DNA of 8,377 bases, taken from positions 1 through 8,377 of the forward strand of contig DATDRQ010000167.1 of the NCBI GenBank assembly GCA_035291645.1. The letters run 5' to 3'. A model generated the notes under the pieces. It made no database searches and was not told the origin of the DNA. It saw only the letters and a list, made by a program, of their open reading frames with translations. The DNA comes from DATDRQ01 sp035291645 (GTDB taxonomy: Bacteria > Chloroflexota > Anaerolineae > Anaerolineales > UBA4823). Shown one piece after another: positions 1-5,418 of the stretch. Position 1 is the first letter of the stretch. Each line of letters opens with the position of its first letter. Both the position numbers and the translations under genes were made by a program.

Positions 1-1264
1 CGGCTCCGGCGGCATAACCGATCACCGGGTTCAGGGCGGTGACGACGATGGCGTTCTTTCCCAGCCAGCCCTGGGCTTTTCCCCGGTTGGCAACGATCCC
101 CCGCACGCAGTTCTCGGTGAACGCCCGCACGGACCCGATCGTCACCTGCATCATCTCGAACAGGTTATGGGCGATGACCGGCATCATCACGTTCAGCTCC
201 AGCTGCCCGGCCTGGGCCGCCAGCGCCACCGTGTGGTCATCCCCCTGCACGTGGAACATGGCCATGTTGAGCATCTCGGCCAGCGCCGGGTTGACCTTGC
301 CAGGCATGATGCTGGAGCCGGGCTGCACCGCCGGCAGGCGGATCTCGTCCAGCCCGGTCGAAGGGCCGGAGGCCAGCAGGCGGAAGTCGTTGGCGATGCG
401 GGTGAGAGTGATCGCCAGGGTGCGCAGAGAGGCGGAGAAATCGGCCGCGTCCGCCATGGATTGCATCGATTCGAACAGGTCATCCGAGGTGTACAGCTCC
501 AGCCCGGTGAGCTCGGAGAGCCTGCGCACCATGCGCGGGTGGTATTCCGGGTGGGCGTTCAAGCCGGAGCCGGCCGCGGTTCCGCCGATCCCCAGGCGGC
601 GCAGCCCCTCGGCGGCGCGGCGAATGCGATCGCCGTCGCGCTCGACCGCCACGGCGTAGGCGCCGAACTCCTGCCCCAGGCGCACCGGGACGGCGTCCTG
701 CAGGTGCGTGCGCCCGGACTTGACCACGTCGTCGAACTCGGCAGCCTTCTCCCGCAGTGCATTAGCCAGCGTGTGCACGGCTTCGAGCAGCTCGTCCAGC
801 CGCCACAGGCTGCCCAGGCGGATGGCGGTCGGGATGGTATCGTTGGTCGACTGGGCCATGTTGACGTGATCGTTGGGGTGGACGTGGTACTCGCCCAGTT
901 TCCCGCCCAGGATCTGGGTGGCCCGGTTGGCGATCACTTCATTGGTGTTCATGTTGTGGCTGGTTCCGGCGCCGGCCTGGAATGGGTCGACCACGAACTG
1001 GTCATCCCAGCGCCCCTCGATCACCTCCTGGGCAGCCTGGACGATGGCCTTGGCGCGCTGCTCATCCAACAGGTCCAGGTCACGGTTGACCTCGGCGGCG
1101 GCGCGCTTGATGGTCGCCATCGACCAGATGAACGCCCGCCACGGGCGCAGCCCGGAGATCGGGAAATTCTGCACGGCGCGTTGGGTCTGGGCGCCGTACA
1201 ACGCCCCCGCCGGGACGTTTACCTCGCCGAGCGAGTCGCGCTCGGCGCGCAGGTTGGTTGTCAT
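1..1264 (-). CDS. aspA: Aspartate ammonia-lyase / class II fumarase family (3' end cut by window edge)
   Basis: This is a cytoplasmic lyase of the aspartase/fumarase superfamily. It probably deaminates L-aspartate to fumarate and ammonia. The 421 visible residues show the superfamily signature GSSIMPGKVNP at 316-326, with the catalytic-loop serines and Lys323. They also show GRTHLQDAVP at 184-193 with His187, and NMNTNEV at 104-110. Several residues favour aspartase over FumC: QAGAGTS at 96-102 where fumarases have SGTQS, QSTND at 138-142 where fumarases have QSSND, and AGQLELNV at 352-359. The N-terminal AQTQR (25-29) is more fumarase-like, so fumarase remains possible. The family is about 465 residues, so roughly 45 C-terminal residues lie left of the window. 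The ATG at 1264-1262 is preceded by a strong AAGGAGGG (1278-1271), 6 nt away. It is transcribed divergently from hutI. The usual SGPR is SGPS at 299-302. Confidence 0.88.
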   Translation of the reverse strand, partial: MTTNLRAERDSLGEVNVPAGALYGAQTQRAVQNFPISGLRPWRAFIWSMATIKRAAAEVNRDLDLLDEQRAKAIVQAAQEVIEGRWDDQFVVDPFQAGAGTSHNMNTNEVIANRATQILGGKLGEYHVHPNDHVNMAQSTNDTIPTAIRLGSLWRLDELLEAVHTLANALREKAAEFDDVVKSGRTHLQDAVPVRLGQEFGAYAVAVERDGDRIRRAAEGLRRLGIGGTAAGSGLNAHPEYHPRMVRRLSELTGLELYTSDDLFESMQSMADAADFSASLRTLAITLTRIANDFRLLASGPSTGLDEIRLPAVQPGSSIMPGKVNPALAEMLNMAMFHVQGDDHTVALAAQAGQLELNVMMPVIAHNLFEMMQVTIGSVRAFTENCVRGIVANRGKAQGWLGKNAIVVTALNPVIGYAAGA

Positions 1265-1291
1265 ACTGATCCCTCCTTGGCTTCCCTGTTG

Positions 1292-1309
1292 ATTTTAGGA
1301 TTAATTTTA
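1292..1309 (-). promoter_or_regulatory. Possible -10 elements for the aspartase gene
   Basis: Two TAAAAT hexamers read on the minus strand (1297-1292 and 1309-1304). They are 12 bp apart in an AT-rich patch just upstream of the aspartase Shine-Dalgarno. Either could be a -10 box for leftward transcription. No convincing -35 box is visible at 16-18 bp, so this is a weak call. Confidence 0.3.
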
Positions 1310-1352
1310 CCCGAATCGCAGGCCAGCCCAATCAGGGAAGGCCAGGAACGAA

Positions 1353-1361
1353 TGGTACAAT
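1353..1361 (+). promoter_or_regulatory. Extended -10 promoter ahead of hutI
   Basis: TGGTACAAT fits an extended -10 (TGn followed by TACAAT at 1356-1361). No good -35 lies 17 bp upstream, which is tolerated for extended -10 promoters. Transcription would begin near 1367-1369. That is just before AAGGA (1370-1374), and about 100 nt before the hutI ATG. It is the only promoter-like element seen for the long rightward gene run that begins with hutI. Confidence 0.4.
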
Positions 1362-1382
1362 AAAACCGTAAGGATGGAATGA

Positions 1383-1478
1383 ATGCTGGTCGATTTAACC
1401 GCAGTGGAATCCAGCGTGATCGCAGCTGAGATGCTTAACTACCTTCGCGAAAGAATCCTAAGCGGAACACCATGCTGA
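1383..1478 (+). CDS. Possible 31-aa small ORF overlapping the hutI start
   Basis: A short ORF of 31 codons (MLVDLTAVESSVIAAEMLNY, then LRERILSGTPC) starts at an ATG 8 nt after AAGGA (1370-1374). It ends in a TGA at 1476-1478, inside the hutI start region, so it overlaps hutI by 7 nt. Its position directly after an extended -10 box, its own ribosome binding site and the overlap suggest a translated leader that couples to hutI. The stretch AVESSVIAA recalls the start of KTSC-domain proteins, so it could also be a degraded remnant of one. No histidine codons are present, so a histidine-sensing attenuator is not indicated. No function can be assigned. Confidence 0.3.
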   Translation: MLVDLTAVESSVIAAEMLNYLRERILSGTPC

Positions 1479-2725
1479 TCCATTCCGCTTCACAGCTGCT
1501 CACCCTGGCCGGTGGGCCTCAACGCGGCCCGGTGCTGGGAGACCTGGGCCTGATCGCCGATGGCGCGGTCCTGGTGCGCGACGGTCGCGTCGTCGCGACT
1601 GGCCCCAGCCAGGCGCTTCGCGCGGCATACCCGGGCGAAGAGCAGCTAGACGCTTCGGATTGCGTGGTGATGCCGGGTTTCGTTGACCCGCACACCCACC
1701 TGGTCTGGGCTGGGGACCGGGCGGCCGAGTTCGAGCTGCGCCTGCAGGGCAAGAGTTACTTAGAGATCCTGGCGGCGGGCGGGGGGATCCTCTCTACCGT
1801 GCGGGCCACCCGGACAGCTTCGCTCGAAGATCTGCTGGCACAGACCCGCCCGCGCCTGCGAGAGATGTTGACGCACGGCACGACCACGGCGGAGGCCAAG
1901 ACCGGCTATGGCCTGGAGACCGCCAGCGAGCTCAAGCTGCTGGAAGCTCTGCTGGCGCTGGAGGCAGAAGGGACGCTCGATTTGGCGATCACCTTCCTGG
2001 GCGCGCACGCCGTCCCGCCAGAGTTCCAGGGCGACCCGGAAAGCTACTCCGACCTGCTGTGCGGTGAAATGCTTCCAGCAGTACAGGACCGGTGGGCGGC
2101 GCATGCCCCAGAGCGTCCGCTGCCCTTCGTGGACGTCTTTTGCGAGACGGGCGCATTCAACCTCAAGCAGTCCCGGCGCATCCTGGAGTCTGCCCGTCAG
2201 CTGGGCTTCCCGCTGAAGATCCACGCCGACGAGTTCGACAACCTGGGCGGGGCCGCCCTGGCGGCCGAACTGGGCGCTATTTCCGCCGACCACCTGGTGG
2301 CTACTTCGCCCGAAGACATATCGGCGCTGGCTGCCAGCGATACGGTGGCGGTGGCCCTGCCCTGCACCCCGTTTGGGCTGGCTGAATCGCACTACACCCC
2401 CGCCAAAGCCATCCTGGAGGCGGGCGGGCTGCTGGCGCTGGCCTCCGACCTGAACCCGGGCACCGCCTGGGGCGGGAACATGCAGTTCGCCATCGCCCTG
2501 GCCTGCCGGTATATGCAGCTAACCCCCGCCCAGGCGATCGCCGCCGCCACGATCAACGCCGCGGCCGCCATCGGGTGGGCGGACCAGGTCGGCTCGCTCG
2601 AGCCGGGCAAGCAGGCCGACCTGCTCATCTTGAACGTCCCCGACTATCGACACCTGGGCTACCGCTTTGGGACGAATCTGGTGAAGGCTGTGATCAAGAA
2701 AGGGCGCGGGGTAACGTCAAAGTGA
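1472..2725 (+). CDS. hutI: Imidazolonepropionase
   Basis: HutI hydrolyses 4-imidazolone-5-propanoate to N-formimidoyl-L-glutamate, the third step of histidine degradation, in the cytoplasm. The 417-residue protein is full length for this amidohydrolase. Visible motifs are MPGFVDPHTHLVWAGDR (67-83) with metal ligands His74 and His76, KTGYGL (143-148), FLGAHAVPPEF (175-185) with His178, KIHADEFDNLGG (249-260) with His251 and Glu254, SADHL with His274, and LASDLNPGTAWG (323-334) with the metal-site Asp326. The ATG at 1472 follows a weak AGCGGA and lies inside the stop region of a small upstream ORF. No hutH, hutU or glutamate-forming gene is seen nearby. The gene is first in a rightward run, and its TGA overlaps the GTG start of the next gene. 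Confidence 0.97.
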   Translation: MLIHSASQLLTLAGGPQRGPVLGDLGLIADGAVLVRDGRVVATGPSQALRAAYPGEEQLDASDCVVMPGFVDPHTHLVWAGDRAAEFELRLQGKSYLEILAAGGGILSTVRATRTASLEDLLAQTRPRLREMLTHGTTTAEAKTGYGLETASELKLLEALLALEAEGTLDLAITFLGAHAVPPEFQGDPESYSDLLCGEMLPAVQDRWAAHAPERPLPFVDVFCETGAFNLKQSRRILESARQLGFPLKIHADEFDNLGGAALAAELGAISADHLVATSPEDISALAASDTVAVALPCTPFGLAESHYTPAKAILEAGGLLALASDLNPGTAWGGNMQFAIALACRYMQLTPAQAIAAATINAAAAIGWADQVGSLEPGKQADLLILNVPDYRHLGYRFGTNLVKAVIKKGRGVTSK

Positions 2726-3036
2726 GATCACAGCAGAAAGAGATATTGCAGGATATCAGCGATTACGATGCGATAAAAGCCTCTATTGAACGAGGAGAAG
2801 AAGAATTAATCCCTGCTGAGGTAGTGCATGCCCTCCTGGATGGGAATAATCCCATTAAGGTCTGGCGCGAAAACCGCGGATTGACGCAACAGCAGTTAGC
2901 GGAAGCAGCCGGGATCAGCACCCCTTACCTGTCCCAGCTGGAGACCGGCAAGCGCGCCGGCACGACCGAAGTGCTTCTGGCGATTGCAAACACATTAGAG
3001 GTAATGTTGGATGACATTGTGACTTTGCGCGAATAG
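2722..3036 (+). CDS. XRE-family antitoxin-like transcriptional regulator
   Basis: This is a small DNA-binding protein of 104 residues. Residues 45-100 form a Cro/C1-type helix-turn-helix (IKVWRENRGLTQQQLAEAAG, then ISTPYLSQLETGKR). An acidic helical stretch precedes it (DYDAIKASIERGEEELIPAEVV, 14-35) of the kind seen in antitoxins paired with RelE/ParE-type toxins. Those relatives usually carry another 15-20 N-terminal residues, which are absent here. The GTG start at 2722 overlaps the hutI stop as GTGA. A TTG at 2746 is an alternative. No partner toxin gene is adjacent. In this setting the protein could instead serve as a controller for the methylase and nuclease genes downstream; that is inference. 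Confidence 0.85.
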   Translation: MRSQQKEILQDISDYDAIKASIERGEEELIPAEVVHALLDGNNPIKVWRENRGLTQQQLAEAAGISTPYLSQLETGKRAGTTEVLLAIANTLEVMLDDIVTLRE

Positions 3037-3043
3037 TATACTA
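3034..3043. repeat. 10-bp palindrome, candidate operator
   Basis: TAGTATACTA is a perfect palindrome. It begins on the stop codon of the XRE gene and ends 11 bp before a consensus -10 box. The position, beside a promoter and directly after a helix-turn-helix gene, makes it a candidate binding site for that regulator. At 10 bp it could also be chance. Confidence 0.3.
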
Positions 3044-3054
3044 CAACGATAAGT

Positions 3055-3060
3055 TATAAT
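3055..3060 (+). promoter_or_regulatory. Consensus -10 box upstream of the nucleotidyltransferase gene
   Basis: TATAAT is a perfect -10 hexamer in the short gap after the XRE gene. No -35 match is found at 16-18 bp. Transcription would start near 3067-3068, which coincides with the second possible ATG of the nucleotidyltransferase (3068). That would make a leaderless mRNA for the methylase and nuclease genes, separate from any hutI read-through. Confidence 0.4.
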
Positions 3061-3451
3061 GTCTCGAATGGCTAGTTCAACAATCCCTCGGTCCAATGAT
3101 ATCCAGGTCATCGATCGAATCCACGTGGATTCGATCCGAACGATTGTCGAGAGAATCGCTAACAGGTTCGTTCCGGAGAAAATTATCCTGTTCGGTTCTC
3201 AAGCGTACGGTAAGCCAGATCAATCCAGCGATCTGGATTTATTGGTGATCCTGGAGACTCCCAACGGAGAACTTGAAACTGCGTTGATGATCTCCGACTC
3301 ATTGCCGCCTCACGCCTTCCGGATCGATATCATTGCTAAATCGAGGGAAGCGATTGAAGATCGGATTTCGCTGGGGGACCCTTTCATCAGGGAGGTAATG
3401 AGCCGGGGAAAGACCCTCTATTCGGGAGTTCTATATGACGCGCAAGCCTGA
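3059..3451 (+). CDS. MNT-type nucleotidyltransferase domain protein
   Basis: This is a minimal nucleotidyltransferase of the DNA polymerase beta superfamily. Members of this class transfer nucleotides, and many act as antitoxins by AMPylating a HEPN RNase partner. The 130-residue protein shows LFGSQAYGKPDQSSDLDLLV (44-63), with the Gly46-Ser47 loop and metal ligands Asp58 and Asp60. The third acidic residue is Asp90 in FRIDII. ATG 3059 is the longest start but has only a weak binding site and overlaps a perfect TATAAT. ATG 3068, the fourth codon, is an equally good start. The C-terminus overlaps the methylase start by 17 nt. No HEPN gene is present, although such partners usually follow in this very position. 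Confidence 0.85.
   Translation: MSRMASSTIPRSNDIQVIDRIHVDSIRTIVERIANRFVPEKIILFGSQAYGKPDQSSDLDLLVILETPNGELETALMISDSLPPHAFRIDIIAKSREAIEDRISLGDPFIREVMSRGKTLYSGVLYDAQA
3113..3136. repeat. Perfect 24-bp palindrome in the nucleotidyltransferase gene
   Basis: The left half GATCGAATCCAC is followed directly by its exact reverse complement. The centre is CACGTG and each end is GATC. It coincides exactly with eight codons (residues 19-26, DRIHVDSI). Twelve paired positions by chance would be expected far less than once in a window of this size. It may be an operator or a cruciform/hairpin site. If the downstream methylase targets GATC, both ends would be methylatable. Confidence 0.6.
3215..3239. repeat. 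Two overlapping 7-bp inverted repeats
   Basis: CCAGATC (3215-3221) pairs with GATCTGG (3230-3236). AATCCAG (3222-3228) pairs with CTGGATT (3233-3239) around the tetraloop CGAT. The two hairpins are mutually exclusive. They fall in the codons for the catalytic QSSDLDL stretch, so chance or protein constraint is a fair explanation. Confidence 0.3.
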
Positions 3452-4391
3452 TCCCATCTACCTCGAAGAAGAAGCAGAAAAGACAAATAACGGTATTCAA
3501 CGCGATCGAAGAAGAAACGGCCGTCTGATCGCATTTGGTTGGTATGGTGGGAAATTTAACCACCTGCAATGGTTGCTTCCCCTTCTTCCAAAATGTCACC
3601 ATTATTGCGAACCTTTTGCTGGCTCAGCAGCAGTTTTGCTTAACAGGGATCCATCTCCAGTCGAAACATACAACGATATGGATGGAGAAGTCGTAAATTT
3701 CTTTCGGGTTCTTCGCGATGATCCAGATAACTTGACTAGATTGATCGCTCTGACTCCGTTTTCCAGAGAGGAATACCATCAGGCTGTAGAGACTGATTTA
3801 TCAACTCTCTCAGATTTAGAGAGAGCCAGGTTATTCTATGTGCGTGCCAGGCAAGCGCGCACAGGTTTGGCCCAGACGGCTTCATTGGGTAGATGGGCAA
3901 ATTGTAAACGGACCAGTCGTTCAGGAATGTCAGGTGTGGTATCTCGATGGCATGGCGGCGTTTACGCACTTCCCGAAATTGCCGATCGGTTGCTCAGGGT
4001 TCAAATCGAGAATCGACCTGCAGTCGATTTGATTCGACTTTATGACGATCCCGATACCCTCTTCTACTGTGATCCGCCCTATTTGCACAGTACTCGTGGC
4101 GACAGCAAAGCATACTCTTTTGAAATGGACGAGGACGAACATATCGAACTTGCGCAAGTTCTCAGGAATTGTAAAGGGATAGTTGCGATTTCAGGCTACA
4201 GGAATCAGCTTATGGACGACTTGTATATGGGTTGGCATCGGTTCGATGCTCCTGTAAAAAAGACTCATTCAGTAAAGACAGTTCGCCAAGAATGTCTTTG
4301 GATGAACTACAATCCGGAGTCCATCACCTATGGCAGTGATCAACTACAATCAAGCGAGAGACCTGCTCAACGACGCCTTCTTGACCGCTGA
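3435..4391 (+). CDS. D12-class DNA N6-adenine methyltransferase (Dam-like)
   Basis: This enzyme transfers a methyl group from S-adenosylmethionine to adenine in DNA, as the modification half of a restriction-modification pair. Motifs run in the order typical of alpha-class enzymes: FGWYGGK (motif X, 34-40), CEPFAGSAAV (motif I, cofactor binding, 58-67) and YCDPPY (motif IV, catalytic DPPY at 213-216). The conserved region ends near ECLWMNY (286-292). The last 26 or so residues read through the 5' end of the nuclease gene in another frame. The ATG at 3435 has GGGAG 6 nt upstream, and no other ATG, GTG or TTG occurs before motif X. The first 30 residues are charged and not part of the domain. 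Target specificity cannot be read from the sequence. Confidence 0.92.
   Translation: MTRKPDPIYLEEEAEKTNNGIQRDRRRNGRLIAFGWYGGKFNHLQWLLPLLPKCHHYCEPFAGSAAVLLNRDPSPVETYNDMDGEVVNFFRVLRDDPDNLTRLIALTPFSREEYHQAVETDLSTLSDLERARLFYVRARQARTGLAQTASLGRWANCKRTSRSGMSGVVSRWHGGVYALPEIADRLLRVQIENRPAVDLIRLYDDPDTLFYCDPPYLHSTRGDSKAYSFEMDEDEHIELAQVLRNCKGIVAISGYRNQLMDDLYMGWHRFDAPVKKTHSVKTVRQECLWMNYNPESITYGSDQLQSSERPAQRRLLDR
4001..4032. repeat. Competing inverted repeats in the methylase gene
   Basis: TCAAATCGA (4001-4009) pairs perfectly with TCGATTTGA (4024-4032). AATCGAC (4011-4017) pairs perfectly with GTCGATT (4023-4029). The two stems share the same right arm, so only one can form at a time. They lie in coding sequence shortly before the DPPY codons. 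They may be fortuitous. Confidence 0.3.
4146..4161. repeat. Perfect 16-bp palindrome in the methylase gene
   Basis: GAACTTGCGCAAGTTC is its own reverse complement. It lies in the methylase codons for ELAQVL, about 170 bp before the nuclease start. It has the size and symmetry of a dimeric helix-turn-helix operator, but it is coding sequence. No nearby promoter was recognised. Confidence 0.45.
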
Positions 4392-5418
4392 ATTCCTATT
4401 AATATCCAAGCATGATCCTCCAAATTTAGACGAGACCCTGCAAAATCATTTTAATATCATCTTTGCCTCTAAGACTCAAGCTTATCGTGAAGTATTTCTA
4501 GGCTGTTTAGTGGCGAGGATATTGGATAGAACAATAGATGTACATCTTCCTTATGTAAGTCATGGCCCAAATGCGTTTAACGCTCGTGAATTAGATGAGA
4601 GAGTTATCAATCCTTTCCTTCAAAGTAGGCATATTCCCTCAACGAAAGGGCCATATTTAAGTACATTTAGAAGGCAAGTTAAGTTTGTACCATCGACAAG
4701 GGAGGGCTTAAGAGATAAGAGAGGATATGACTCTCTCTTATCTCTTATCGATCACCTGGCAGCCATTGGAGAAGAGGATGAGCTTCGAGCAATTCTTGTA
4801 TACATTCTGTTTCGCTTTGCTCAGCTCAGAGAAGCGTCTAATATTCCAATAACCCGGATCCAACGGTTCAGTCTGGACCAATATTCCCTGTTGTTTTCGT
4901 CTCTATTATCTAAACCTAGCGGGGGTTTGTATCCGGTACTTTTAGCTGTCTGCATGTTCGAAACCATAAAACAATATTTCAACCTTGATTGGGAAATCAA
5001 GTGGCAAGGTATCAACGTGTCTGATGCAGCTTCCGGTGCTGGTGGTGATATAACGATAATTGATGGGAATAAAGTCTTATTAGCCATAGAAGTCACCGAG
5101 AGAGTGATTGACAAATCCAGACTGGTCTCAACTTTCAATACGAAAATTGCTCCCGCTGCGATCAAGGATTACCTGTTTCTTGTCGGTGGGGCCAAGGCAA
5201 GCGAAGAAGCAAGGAACCAGGCCCAAAGGTATTTTGCCCAAGGGCATGAGATAAATTTTATCCAAATACGCGATTGGCTGATTTTGCTCCTCGCAACACT
5301 AGGAAAGTCTGGAAGGGACTTGTTTAACATTAACTTGATACGATTATTGGATGCGCCGGATGTTCCGCAACTTGTTAAAGTTGCCTGGAATGAAAGTGTT
5401 GAGGGTCTTTTCGGATAA
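4330..5418 (+). CDS. Putative type II restriction endonuclease, SacI family
   Basis: This 362-residue protein would cut DNA at a site protected by the adjacent methylase. The call rests on remembered resemblance to SacI-family enzymes, notably the stretch HGPNAFNARELDERVINPFL (78-97), then KGPYLSTFRRQVKF (106-119) and TREGLRDKRGYD (123-134). It also rests on the position next to a methyltransferase. A plausible PD-(D/E)xK-like core is GAGGDITII (236-244, Asp240) followed by LLAIEVTER (250-258, Glu254). The usual catalytic lysine position is Thr256, so a lysine elsewhere, such as Lys262, may substitute. The ATG at 4330 has GGAG (4316-4319) about 10 nt upstream. It overlaps the methylase by 62 nt. 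It is the most AT-rich gene of the window. SacI cuts GAGCTC, but specificity here is unknown. Confidence 0.72.
   Translation: MAVINYNQARDLLNDAFLTAEFLLISKHDPPNLDETLQNHFNIIFASKTQAYREVFLGCLVARILDRTIDVHLPYVSHGPNAFNARELDERVINPFLQSRHIPSTKGPYLSTFRRQVKFVPSTREGLRDKRGYDSLLSLIDHLAAIGEEDELRAILVYILFRFAQLREASNIPITRIQRFSLDQYSLLFSSLLSKPSGGLYPVLLAVCMFETIKQYFNLDWEIKWQGINVSDAASGAGGDITIIDGNKVLLAIEVTERVIDKSRLVSTFNTKIAPAAIKDYLFLVGGAKASEEARNQAQRYFAQGHEINFIQIRDWLILLLATLGKSGRDLFNINLIRLLDAPDVPQLVKVAWNESVEGLFG
4709..4747. repeat. Perfect 15-bp inverted repeat inside the endonuclease gene
   Basis: TAAGAGATAAGAGAG (4709-4723) pairs with CTCTCTTATCTCTTA (4733-4747) around a 9-nt loop. It spans residues 127-140 (LRDKRGYDSLLSLI). 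The sequence is purine-rich and partly repetitive, which raises the chance expectation somewhat, but 15 unbroken pairs is still striking. In mRNA it would form a long hairpin about 380 nt into the gene. No T-run follows, so it is not a normal intrinsic terminator. Confidence 0.55.

Larger units (their letters stand above)
2722..5417 (+). other. Putative restriction-modification island
   Basis: Four co-directional genes lie here: an XRE regulator, an MNT nucleotidyltransferase, a D12 adenine methyltransferase and a SacI-family-like endonuclease. They are clearly lower in GC than the flanking hutI and HD/IMPase genes, most strongly in the endonuclease gene. Gene content and composition together suggest horizontal acquisition. 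No integrase, transposase, terminal inverted repeat or obvious target-site duplication is visible at either edge, so the mode of entry is unknown. The edges given are the overlap points with the flanking genes and are approximate. Confidence 0.65.

Noticed and set aside
167..1363. Long 398-codon plus-strand ORF opposite the lyase gene
   Set aside because: It is a shadow of the high-GC minus-strand gene. Its translation is rich in His, Gly and Arg with no domain, while the opposite strand shows clear catalytic motifs.
1760..2392. 210-codon minus-strand ORF inside hutI
   Set aside because: It lies entirely antisense to the intact imidazolonepropionase and has no recognisable motif.
2575..2721. 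Longer start for the XRE gene, inside hutI
   Set aside because: The added residues are the hutI 3' end in another frame and do not resemble the missing antitoxin N-terminus.
4912..4928. AAACC/GGTTT stem that looks like a terminator in the nuclease gene
   Set aside because: Only 5 bp, followed by just three T, inside coding sequence.
4984..5001. 7-bp inverted repeat CTTGATT/AATCAAG in the nuclease gene
   Set aside because: Too short to stand out, with no supporting context.
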